From Syntrophomonadaceae bacterium (GTDB taxonomy: Bacteria > Bacillota > Dethiobacteria > PWVN01), in NCBI GenBank assembly GCA_003561835.1, contig PWVN01000177.1, positions 1 to 12,012 on the forward strand: a stretch of DNA of 12,012 bases. The letters run 5' to 3'. Below the pieces are notes generated by a model that saw only the letters and a program-made list of their open reading frames with translations, was not told where the DNA came from and ran no database searches. Position 1 is the stretch's first letter. Every line of letters starts with the position of its first letter. Shown here piece after piece: positions 1-6,013 of this stretch. A program made the position numbers and the translations under genes.

Positions 1-111
1 AGAAAAGGAAAGGGTATACACCCGGGCTTCCAGGGGCGACGGCGGCAGCAGCAGAGTGAGGGTAAAGAGGAGAAGCAGGCATAAAACCGGGATCCTCAAA
101 GCCTTTCTCAT
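1..111 (-). CDS. Partial secreted or membrane protein, N-terminal 37 codons only
   Basis: This is the beginning of a gene that runs off the left edge. The ATG at 109-111 is preceded by a GAGG ribosome binding site about six bases upstream. The product starts with a textbook export signal: a basic N-terminus (MRKALR), a hydrophobic core at about residues 8-22 rich in leucine, then a Pro/Ser turn and a possible signal peptidase I site after L-E-A (residue 29). Only eight residues of the mature part are visible (from RVYT), so the family cannot be recognised. It lies just downstream of the sipL-like gene on the same strand but is separated from it by a hairpin terminator, so it is probably transcribed on its own. 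The spore context is only suggestive. A Cys at residue 11 is inside the hydrophobic core and does not form a convincing lipobox. Confidence 0.7.
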   Translation of the reverse strand, partial: MRKALRIPVLCLLLLFTLTLLLPPSPLEARVYTLSFS

Positions 112-140
112 GTTATTCCTCAAAAATCTTCCTGGCCTCG

Positions 141-179
141 CAAAAGGGAAAAGCTGCCGGCCTGGGCCAACAGCTTTTC
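141..179 (-). terminator. Rho-independent terminator after the sipL-like gene
   Basis: A perfect 9-bp inverted repeat, GAAAAGCTG at 148-156 and CAGCTTTTC at 171-179, flanks a 14-nt loop. On the minus strand it is followed within two bases by TTTT. It begins eight bases past the sipL-like stop codon at 187-189. The arms are A/T-rich at the outer end, so it could also stop transcription from the plus side. It separates the sipL-like gene from the signal-peptide gene at the left edge. Confidence 0.75.
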
Positions 180-186
180 TTTCCTG

Positions 187-1899
187 CTACTTTTGAGGTA
201 TGAGGATTTTTTGTCCCGGGAAAATCACATCCGGGTCCTTGATCTGGGGATTCGCCCGAATCAAGGTATCCAGGGGCACGTTGAAACGCTTGGCGATCTG
301 GAAGAGGGTATCCCCCTTCTGCACGATGTACACCCGGGTGGTGGGGTCCGGTTTCGGGGGCCTGGGTTTTTTATCCTTAGAAGGAATAAATACCTTCTGC
401 CCCGGGAAAATCAGGTCGGGATTTTTGATCTGGGGATTGGCGGCAATCAGGGCCTCCAGGGTCACGCCTTCCCTCTTGGCAATCTTAAAGAGGGTATCAC
501 CTTCTTTGACGATGACGAACCTTTTGGGTTTGACCGGTTCATCCTTGAACCTGACGTCCACCACCACCTCCAGCTGCACCGTCCGGGTCACCTTGAGGAA
601 GGCTTCGATCACGGCTTTCTGCTCCACGACCCGGCCATCCACCAGGTCAAAGTCGATTTCTCCCACTACACTCAACCGGGGCTGCACATTCATGCCGGGC
701 TCTGCATCGGAAACATCGACAGACATCTGGAAGGGAACATCCTCCCGGAAATGCCGGAGAAAGCCCTTCTGATCCACGTAGAAGAGCTGTTTGTGCAGGA
801 TGGCCCGCACAATGACCCGGCCGTTGAGGACTTCCGTCTCCACATCGGTGATGTCCGCCAGGATGCGGAAGATTTTCTCCGCCTCCCTGGGCAGTTCCAC
901 TTTGGACTCCACGACCGTCTCTTCCGTAACGTCGGCCACTACCTGTTCCACCTTCAAAAGTTCCTTGACAGCCTCGATACCTTTGCCTTTGACATCGATG
1001 ACCACATCCAGCTGCACCATTTCCGTAACCTTGGCAAAGACATCCAGGACGATGGTCTGCCAGAGTTCCCTGCCGGGAGAATCCACCAGTTCAAAGGCAT
1101 CCACAACGGCTGTCACGTCCACCTGGGCATCCAGCCCTTTGCGGGCACCGGGAATACGTACATCAACTTTGAAGGGCACATCTTCCGAAACATGCCGGAC
1201 CAGATCCTTTTTGTCCACGAAAAAGATTTGCTTATGGACCACGCCCCGGACCATCACCATATCTTCCCTGACTTCTGCTTCCACATCCCTGACTTCCCCC
1301 ACCACCTGGAAGATCTTCTGGGCGGTGATGGGAAGCTCCACAGTGTTCTCCACCGCTTCCGATACCAGGTCTTCACCGACGACGCTGTCTACCTTCAGCA
1401 GCTTCTTTTCCACCTTCAGGTCCTTGGGGCCGCCCTTGACACCGGTGACAACTTCAATCTGTTCCTTCTCGGTAACCTTGACGAAAATGTCCAAAAGGAT
1501 TTCCTGCCGGACCTTCCGACCCTTTTCGCTGAGCTCTGTCTCTATGTCGATGATGGTTGCCCGGACCTGGGCCTTCAACCGGGGCCTGGCGCCCTCTACC
1601 CGGACGAATTCCTGGAAGGGTACCTCCTCGGGCACATGCCGGACCAGGTCCTTCTCGTCGACGACGAAGAGCTGCTTCCTGATCATGCCGCTTACCAGGA
1701 CGCCGCCTTCCCGGACCTCACCCCTGACGTTGGTGACACCGGCCGCCACATCAAAGATCTTCTTGGCGCGAATGGGCAGATTGACAGTGGTGTCGATGGT
1801 TTTCTCAACCTCGGTCTCACCGATGACCTTATCCACCTTAAGTAGCTGCTTCTCCACATCCAGGGGCAGTGCTTTCGGCGGGTCTTCTTTATAACTCAC
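187..1899 (-). CDS. sipL: SipL-like spore coat morphogenesis protein: three SPOCS (DUF3794) domains and two LysM domains
   Basis: Predicted 570-residue sporulation protein. Three homologous SPOCS/DUF3794 units lie at about residues 16-154, 165-304 and 311-450. Each opens with a K-x-LLKV motif followed by VxG or VxA, and carries a RKQ/HKQ-(L/I)F-(F/V/Y)VD core and an (R/F)R-H-x(3)-(E/D)DVPF or EEVPF motif. Two C-terminal LysM domains follow at about 460-506 and 522-568, each with V-(K/Q)-(E/K)-GDTLF, ANPQIK and FPGQK motifs, joined by a Lys/Pro-rich linker. There is no signal peptide, as expected for a protein acting in the mother cell. In Clostridioides difficile, SipL has this SPOCS-plus-LysM layout, binds SpoIVA and is needed for coat assembly; the same role here is inferred. 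The longest frame opens at a TTG at 1984-1986, but the GTG at 1897-1899 has a near-perfect AAAAGGAGGG site six bases upstream, so I start there. It could instead be a more general SPOCS/LysM coat protein. Confidence 0.88.
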   Translation of the reverse strand: MSYKEDPPKALPLDVEKQLLKVDKVIGETEVEKTIDTTVNLPIRAKKIFDVAAGVTNVRGEVREGGVLVSGMIRKQLFVVDEKDLVRHVPEEVPFQEFVRVEGARPRLKAQVRATIIDIETELSEKGRKVRQEILLDIFVKVTEKEQIEVVTGVKGGPKDLKVEKKLLKVDSVVGEDLVSEAVENTVELPITAQKIFQVVGEVRDVEAEVREDMVMVRGVVHKQIFFVDKKDLVRHVSEDVPFKVDVRIPGARKGLDAQVDVTAVVDAFELVDSPGRELWQTIVLDVFAKVTEMVQLDVVIDVKGKGIEAVKELLKVEQVVADVTEETVVESKVELPREAEKIFRILADITDVETEVLNGRVIVRAILHKQLFYVDQKGFLRHFREDVPFQMSVDVSDAEPGMNVQPRLSVVGEIDFDLVDGRVVEQKAVIEAFLKVTRTVQLEVVVDVRFKDEPVKPKRFVIVKEGDTLFKIAKREGVTLEALIAANPQIKNPDLIFPGQKVFIPSKDKKPRPPKPDPTTRVYIVQKGDTLFQIAKRFNVPLDTLIRANPQIKDPDVIFPGQKILIPQK

Positions 1900-1905
1900 A
1901 TCAGT

Positions 1906-1915
1906 CCCTCCTTTT
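1906..1915 (-). promoter_or_regulatory. Ribosome binding site that decides the sipL-like start
   Basis: On the minus strand the bases read AAAAGGAGGG, six nucleotides before GTG at 1897-1899. This is close to the perfect anti-16S match, while the upstream TTG at 1984-1986 has no comparable site. It fixes the protein start at MSYKED. Confidence 0.85.
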
Positions 1916-1932
1916 CCGGTATTCTCATTCCC

Positions 1933-1960
1933 ATAATATGCGGAAGGGCCAATTATGTGC
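1933..1960 (-). promoter_or_regulatory. Candidate sporulation (sigma-E-like) promoter of the sipL-like gene
   Basis: The minus strand carries CATATTAT (1933-1940) with GCACATA (1954-1960) 13 bases upstream. These match the sigma-E consensus (KMATATT and CATACAHT) at 5 of 7 and 6 of 8 positions, with a spacer one base or so shorter than usual. The -10-like element lies 33 bases upstream of the GTG start, leaving room for a leader of about 27 nt that contains the ribosome binding site. sipL of C. difficile is expressed in the mother cell, which fits. This is an eye match only. Confidence 0.35.
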
Positions 1961-2059
1961 GACTTTACGGTTTTCCCCGGGGTCAAATCGGGTTGCCGGG
2001 CCCTGTAACTTTTCCGAAAAATCCGGAATAGATTAAACTAGAAACCTGAGGAGGAGCCC

Positions 2060-3979
2060 ATGAAGGATACTGTCAGCCTCTGCCTTTTCTGCCGTGAGGA
2101 AAACGCATCCCTGATCAAACTGACTCTGAACAGCAGTCTCAAGCAGTCCCAAAGCTACTGGTCAGAGATTCTTGTAATTGACCTTTTCTTTCAGAGAAAT
2201 AAGGCCAAAGGGCTGCCGGATGTCAGGTACCTGTCCTTGCAGGACCCGGAAACTGACCCCCTTGCCTATGCCGCCCGGCACTGCCGGAGCGAATGGCTGC
2301 TGCTGGCGGAGGCCGGGGAGGGGGTCCGGGCCCAGGGGGAGTTAAACCTGAAAGCCTCTTCCCCCTCCCTCTATTACATACCCGTATCCGGCGAGGAAGG
2401 AGAGGGTTGGGAGCCCGGATTTGCCCCCCGCCTGCTCCGGAAGAGCCTCTGCGTGAAGGAGGGAGAGGAACCCGGGGAGGCCGCTTTTCTCTTTGAACCC
2501 CTTTCCCTGTCCCGCAAGTATCACTACACCTCCTTTCAACTGCCCCCTCCCCTGGCGGCCCTGCCGCCGGCAGGGGAGGGCGGCCGCCATTATTTCCTGG
2601 GGGAAAAGGCCCGCCGGAAGGGGAACCACAAAAAAGCTGCCGACTTCTTCGGCAGGGCCTATCTGGCCTGCGGCCAACCCGAATTGAAGCGTTTTTTCGC
2701 CTACAAAAAAGTATCCTGCCTCTTTAAAGACCACCCGGGTGAAAGGACCCTGCAGCTGCTGGCCCGGGCCGAGAGGGAGTACCCCTTCCCGGTGGAGTTT
2801 GCATATTTGCGGGGCCAGGGCCTCCTGGCCCTGCGCCGCTGCCGGGAGAGCCTGGCCGCTTACACCCGGGCGGCAGCCGCCCTGCAGTCCGCCCCGGGGC
2901 CCCGGCCCTTTGGACCGGAAAACTTTGTGATTACCACGGGAAAGGCCCGGGCTCTGGCAGCCCTGCAGCAGAAGGAAGGGAGTCTGAAAACCTCCGCCCA
3001 CGCTTTGACCTGCTGCCCCGGCTACCTTCCGGCCCTCAGGCTGATGGTCAAAATCACCGGCGAGCAGGGGGCAGGCCCCCGGGGTTCCCGGCTCCTCTAC
3101 CGGTATACATCTCCCCTGCAGCAGGGGCAGTATGCCTGTATGGCCCGTCTGTTCCTGGAGCAGGACCGCCTGGCGGAAGCCTTTACCTGGATCAAGGGCG
3201 GATTGAAGGAAACCCCAAAGAACCAGGAACTTCTTTACCTGCAGGCCTCCTGGTGCTGGCAGAAGGGAGAGGTACAAAAAAGCCTGGCTTCCTTCAAACA
3301 AATCTTGAGACAAAGTACGTACTACAGGGAAACCCTTTCCAGGCAGTGTCTGGGCCTCTGGCATGTGGGGGATTTTCGACAGGTCCTGGAATTGCTCGAT
3401 TCTTTGCCTGAAGGGGCAGCCCCTCTGGATAAGGTTTTTTCTCACAGCCTCCATTATCATATCCTGCACAGAAGAAAGAGCCCTGCCCTCCAGCACCTGC
3501 TGCCCCCCCTGCAGAAGAATGACGCCCTTTTCCTGGAATTCCTTCACTGGTCCCTCTACCTGCCCACCCGGGAGATCTCCCGCATCCTCATCAGCCTGGC
3601 AAAGACCAGGAACCAGGGGAGTCTCAATCTGAGGCTGGCAAAACTCCTGGCAAAGCGGGGTGAACGGGAACTGGCCGCTGCCTTCTTCAACAAAGCCCTG
3701 GAGAAGGAGGCATATGACAGCGAATCCCTCCTCATCATGGGCAACATTGCCATGAAAGAATCCCTCTACTGGGAAGCCCGGGAGCTCTTCAAACTGGCTC
3801 TCAGAAAATACCCCCAGGATACCGGCATCTACCTGGCCTATGCCCGGGCCCTGCTAAAAGAAGCAGCCCTCACCCTGGCGGAGGGGCTGGCTGAAAACCC
3901 GGAACCCGTCCTGGGGAAGGCTGCGGAAGAGCTTGGGATGGCCCTGCAGGGCCTGGACCGGTTAAAACTGGACACCTAA
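2060..3979 (+). CDS. TPR-repeat protein with degenerate family-2 glycosyltransferase-like N-terminus
   Basis: This 639-residue protein has a strong start: ATG preceded by GAGGAGG with a short spacer. The first about 90 residues follow the pattern of a GT-A (family 2) glycosyltransferase: VSLCLFCREEN, then EILVIDLF, then a stretch ending in SEWLLLAEAGE (78-87). In active enzymes the last motif normally reads like W-x-L-x-LDADE with the metal-binding DxD; here the aligned residues are EAG, so catalysis looks unlikely. From about residue 177 to 600 the protein is helical with recognisable TPR units near 177-205, 245-275, 355-385, 389-420, 520-550 and 555-585 (for example LAKLLAKRGERELAAAFFNK). 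There is no signal peptide, so it is probably a cytoplasmic scaffold or adaptor. Bacterial proteins joining a GT2 domain to TPRs often modify proteins or wall polymers; whether this one retains that role is unknown. It is the only plus-strand gene in the window. Confidence 0.85.
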   Translation: MKDTVSLCLFCREENASLIKLTLNSSLKQSQSYWSEILVIDLFFQRNKAKGLPDVRYLSLQDPETDPLAYAARHCRSEWLLLAEAGEGVRAQGELNLKASSPSLYYIPVSGEEGEGWEPGFAPRLLRKSLCVKEGEEPGEAAFLFEPLSLSRKYHYTSFQLPPPLAALPPAGEGGRHYFLGEKARRKGNHKKAADFFGRAYLACGQPELKRFFAYKKVSCLFKDHPGERTLQLLARAEREYPFPVEFAYLRGQGLLALRRCRESLAAYTRAAAALQSAPGPRPFGPENFVITTGKARALAALQQKEGSLKTSAHALTCCPGYLPALRLMVKITGEQGAGPRGSRLLYRYTSPLQQGQYACMARLFLEQDRLAEAFTWIKGGLKETPKNQELLYLQASWCWQKGEVQKSLASFKQILRQSTYYRETLSRQCLGLWHVGDFRQVLELLDSLPEGAAPLDKVFSHSLHYHILHRRKSPALQHLLPPLQKNDALFLEFLHWSLYLPTREISRILISLAKTRNQGSLNLRLAKLLAKRGERELAAAFFNKALEKEAYDSESLLIMGNIAMKESLYWEARELFKLALRKYPQDTGIYLAYARALLKEAALTLAEGLAENPEPVLGKAAEELGMALQGLDRLKLDT

Positions 3980-4987
3980 CAGGGTTTCGATATGGGAAGC
4001 CTTGTTCATGATGGTCACCACCTCGGAACCCGCCATCAGAAGGCCTACCACCCTGTTTTTTTCGTCCAGGACCAGGGAACCGCTGTCCCCGGGCAGGCCC
4101 ATGACCTCCGTGATCAACTGGTCCTGCATCAGGACCCGGGAGTTTTCGGCCACCTGCACCCACACCGAGGCCTCCAGGATCTTTACCCGGCCGGAAGTTA
4201 CCCGGGTGGTCCTGCCGCTTTTGAATACCCTCTGGTCAATTTTGGCCTCTTCCACCCCCTGGACCGTCCCCAACCCCAGAATCTCACCATGCACCTGGGC
4301 TGCCTCCAGGGGCCGGGCCAGGGCTGCATCCAGCAGGTTCCCCCTGTCTTCCAGTTTCAGAAGTTGCAGCCGGTATCCCCGCCGCTTCAGCAGGGGTTTC
4401 ATGTTGACCAGCTGCCCCAGCCATTCTGAGAGGGCGCATTTGGGACGGCTTTCCTCCCGCTGCAGGGGCACGAACCGCTCCAGACGGGCCAGGATATCGG
4501 CTTCCCTCCCCCCGTCAAAGGGCCCGGGCTGCAGGACCGGGTCTCCCCGGTGGGCCCGGCCATCCCGCCCGTCGCTGGTGTTGGCCAAAACGTGGTTGTT
4601 GGAGAGGACCAGGGCCTCCCCCGTACTTTTATCCCGCACCAGGGCGCCGAAGGTTCCCGCCGTGGAACGGTAATGGGCAATGCTGGTCCCGGGAAAGGCG
4701 GGGCGCCAGCGGGCCCGCCGGTCTCCCTCATCGGGCGCGGGGCCTTCCAGAAGGCGCAAAACCCCCACTTCCTGGACATCGGTGAGGAGACTGCCCAGCT
4801 TTAAAGGCACCACATCCTGGCGCTTCAGTTTCTCCAGGGGTTCCTTCCTGCTCACCAGGACCACCAGGGACACCTCGTCGGTGGACCGGTTTTTTACTTC
4901 CTTGTGCCCCAGGCCCGCTCCCACCACATTTTTTTGCTTCAGGACCTGACGGCAAAATTCGCTGTAACCGCGGGGCTTGTTCAACAT
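3962..4987 (-). CDS. S1-like (chymotrypsin-fold) serine protease, probably cytoplasmic
   Basis: A 341-residue trypsin-like protease with a complete apparent triad: His132 in LSNNHVLA, Asp220 in LLDAALA, and Ser302 in GLPGDSGS (oxyanion region). Other family features are the N-terminal VVGAGLGHKEV and LVVLVSRKEPLEKL strands with LLTDVQEVG at 68-75, found before the protease core in a widespread bacterial group of S1-like peptidases, and KSGRTT at 256-261. No signal peptide or membrane segment is visible, so it probably acts inside the cell, perhaps in the mother cell or spore. The start ATG has AAAAGGAGGG six bases upstream. It follows veg but lies beyond the veg terminator, so it needs its own promoter. 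Its last 18 bases overlap the end of the convergent TPR gene. The substrate is unknown. Confidence 0.88.
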   Translation of the reverse strand: MLNKPRGYSEFCRQVLKQKNVVGAGLGHKEVKNRSTDEVSLVVLVSRKEPLEKLKRQDVVPLKLGSLLTDVQEVGVLRLLEGPAPDEGDRRARWRPAFPGTSIAHYRSTAGTFGALVRDKSTGEALVLSNNHVLANTSDGRDGRAHRGDPVLQPGPFDGGREADILARLERFVPLQREESRPKCALSEWLGQLVNMKPLLKRRGYRLQLLKLEDRGNLLDAALARPLEAAQVHGEILGLGTVQGVEEAKIDQRVFKSGRTTRVTSGRVKILEASVWVQVAENSRVLMQDQLITEVMGLPGDSGSLVLDEKNRVVGLLMAGSEVVTIMNKASHIETLLGVQF

Positions 4988-5001
4988 TGAACCCTCCTTT
5001 T

Positions 5002-5027
5002 GGGGAAATCCCCTACTTTACAATATG
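5002..5027 (-). promoter_or_regulatory. Candidate promoter -10 element and leader hairpin of the protease gene
   Basis: On the minus strand CATATTGT (5020-5027) lies 32 bases upstream of the protease ATG, nearly the same spacing as the similar CATATTAT before the sipL-like gene. It resembles the -10 element of sporulation sigma factors, but no matching -35 is visible, because that position falls in the T-run of the veg terminator. Close to the expected start site is GGGG-ATTT-CCCC (5002-5013), a short GC hairpin ending just ahead of the ribosome binding site. Confidence 0.25.
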
Positions 5028-5036
5028 AAGGAGGGC

Positions 5037-5061
5037 AAAAAAAAGACCCCCTTTCGGGGGG
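5037..5061 (-). terminator. Rho-independent terminator of veg
   Basis: On the minus strand a C5/G5 stem (5056-5060 with 5047-5051) with a GAAA loop is followed by TCTTTTTTTT down to 5037. It begins 11 bases after the veg stop codon. The GNRA-type loop, GC stem and long T-run make this a clear intrinsic terminator. Confidence 0.93.
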
Positions 5062-5072
5062 CAGTTCTGTTC

Positions 5073-5348
5073 TTATTTTACGGCAAAGAGAGGCATTTCC
5101 CTGTCATCGGCATCGAGAAAACTCAACTGCACCGTTTCCGTTAAAACATCGGCATAACTGAAGGACAACCGTTGGTTGTAATTCTCTTCTTCGATACGAA
5201 CCACAAAAATTGAAGGATACGTGCTCTCCAGGACCCCGATCTTCTCTAAGGTTTTGCGGCGGCCCCGGTTGGCCCTGAGCCTGATTTCCTTACCGACGTG
5301 GCATTCCAGGTTCTTTCTAATCTGCCCCAAGGGGTTCTTTGCTGCCAT
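5073..5348 (-). CDS. veg: Veg protein
   Basis: The 91-residue product matches the short Veg family (86 residues in B. subtilis) along its whole length. It has the basic stretch RANRGRRKT at 25-33, YPSIFVV at 44-50 and the signature SYADVLTETVQL at 64-75. The first residues and the last ten are variable, as in the family. In B. subtilis, Veg is abundant, is made from a strong vegetative promoter and stimulates biofilm genes by interfering with the SlrR/SinR control system; its role in clostridia is not established. It stands as a single-gene unit between two terminators, behind two tandem sigma-A promoters. The ATG at 5346-5348 is preceded by GAGGTGAT; another ATG five bases further upstream is out of frame. 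Confidence 0.95.
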   Translation of the reverse strand: MAAKNPLGQIRKNLECHVGKEIRLRANRGRRKTLEKIGVLESTYPSIFVVRIEEENYNQRLSFSYADVLTETVQLSFLDADDREMPLFAVK

Positions 5349-5381
5349 GCCATCACCTCAAAGTAATTATTCAACGTTTTG

Positions 5382-5410
5382 ATTTTAGCATATTCATGAG
5401 CTTTTGTCAA
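5382..5410 (-). promoter_or_regulatory. Proximal sigma-A promoter of veg
   Basis: On the minus strand TTGACA (5405-5410), a 17-base spacer and TAAAAT (5382-5387) form a near-consensus promoter. A TG one base upstream of the -10 gives an extended -10. The expected start is near 5375, leaving a leader of about 27 nt before the veg ATG. Confidence 0.85.
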
Positions 5411-5421
5411 ATGAAACTAGT

Positions 5422-5451
5422 ATTATATCACTGGCTTAAAGAGTGTGTCAA
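5422..5451 (-). promoter_or_regulatory. Distal sigma-A promoter of veg
   Basis: On the minus strand both hexamers are perfect consensus: TTGACA (5446-5451) and TATAAT (5422-5427), separated by 18 bases. It lies directly upstream of the second promoter; its start site would fall near 5415, just before the proximal -35. B. subtilis veg is also known for tandem strong vegetative promoters. Confidence 0.85.
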
Positions 5452-5500
5452 GATATTTGCCTGGATATTTTTAATCAGGTTGAAGGGTTGAAAGGGTATG

Positions 5501-5537
5501 AAAAAAGGCCCGCAACCTTCCCGGGAAGGTCAGGGCC
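5501..5537 (-). terminator. Rho-independent terminator of the YkuK-like gene
   Basis: A perfect 16-bp palindrome with CCCGGG at its centre (5515-5530) is extended by outer GGCCC/GGGCC arms (5507-5511 and 5533-5537) and followed on the minus strand by TTTTTT (5501-5506). The outer arm touches the stop codon TAG at 5537-5539, so the gene ends inside the terminator. It closes the unit before the veg promoters. Confidence 0.92.
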
Positions 5538-6013
5538 TATTTCGTGTATTTGTCGGCCACCTTGCTGGCGCCATAAGAATCCGGTTTGATGCAGGCGGCG
5601 TAGCCGCTGCCGATGACCATGCCCACCACTTCTTTGATGATATCCCGGGTATCCCCCCGGGTTCCCACATCCAGGTGGATCTCGATGTTCAGGTTGCTCT
5701 CCCCGTTGCTGGCCATCTTGGCTGTCAACCGGGATGCCACTTCCAGGCTCAGGTAGGTTTCATAATAAATCCTTTGGCGCAGGCTGCCCATATAGTTCTG
5801 GCTCTGGCGGCAGAAGTAATAACGGCCGCCCTTTCCCACCCTGTGGATGATGACCGCCGTGACAAAAACGACCTTCTCCTGAAAACTGCCGTGGGAATCC
5901 GTGCCGATGATCAGCTTGTACTGCCCCTCCGGCTGTTCGGAGACGTAGGCGATGATGTCCTGGTACATGCTGTTCAGGCTGAGGGTTCCCTTGGTGGGGC
6001 TGCGAAATTTCAC
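5537..6013 (-). CDS. YkuK-like DUF458 protein (RNase H-like fold)
   Basis: A 158-residue member of the DUF458/RNase_H_like family (B. subtilis YkuK is of similar length). The expected motifs are present: IIGTDSH at 35-41, a YYET helix with Glu85, EIHLDVG at 111-117 and KPDSYGASKVADK at 143-155. The acidic residues Asp39, Glu85, Asp115 and Asp145 are placed as in an RNase H-type active site, which is my inference from the pattern. Biochemical function is not established, although ykuK-type genes are recurrent in spore formers. The GTG start at 6011-6013 overlaps the rsmA stop (GTGA), pointing to translational coupling, with a weak GGTGAG site upstream inside rsmA. A strong terminator begins at its stop codon, so it is the last gene of the yabE-rsmA unit. 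Confidence 0.88.
   Translation of the reverse strand: MKFRSPTKGTLSLNSMYQDIIAYVSEQPEGQYKLIIGTDSHGSFQEKVVFVTAVIIHRVGKGGRYYFCRQSQNYMGSLRQRIYYETYLSLEVASRLTAKMASNGESNLNIEIHLDVGTRGDTRDIIKEVVGMVIGSGYAACIKPDSYGASKVADKYTK

Noticed and set aside
193..1845. A 550-codon open frame on the plus strand opposite the sipL-like gene
   Set aside because: It is the antisense of a clear SPOCS/LysM gene; its product is rich in His, Phe and Leu with no recognisable motif and it has no good ribosome binding site.
1987..2059. Sigma-A promoter for the TPR gene
   Set aside because: No pair of hexamers with acceptable spacing was convincing; only a small inverted repeat TTCCG/CGGAA (2012-2028) stands out, with no clear role.
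2342..3547. A 401-codon open frame on the minus strand opposite the TPR gene
   Set aside because: The plus-strand frame has TPR motifs and a strong ribosome binding site; the antisense product is Gly/Gln/Pro-rich and without domains.
3958..3971. Hairpin CCGGT-TAAA-ACTGG as a terminator for the convergent genes
   Set aside because: The stem is five pairs with one wobble and no T-run follows on either strand.
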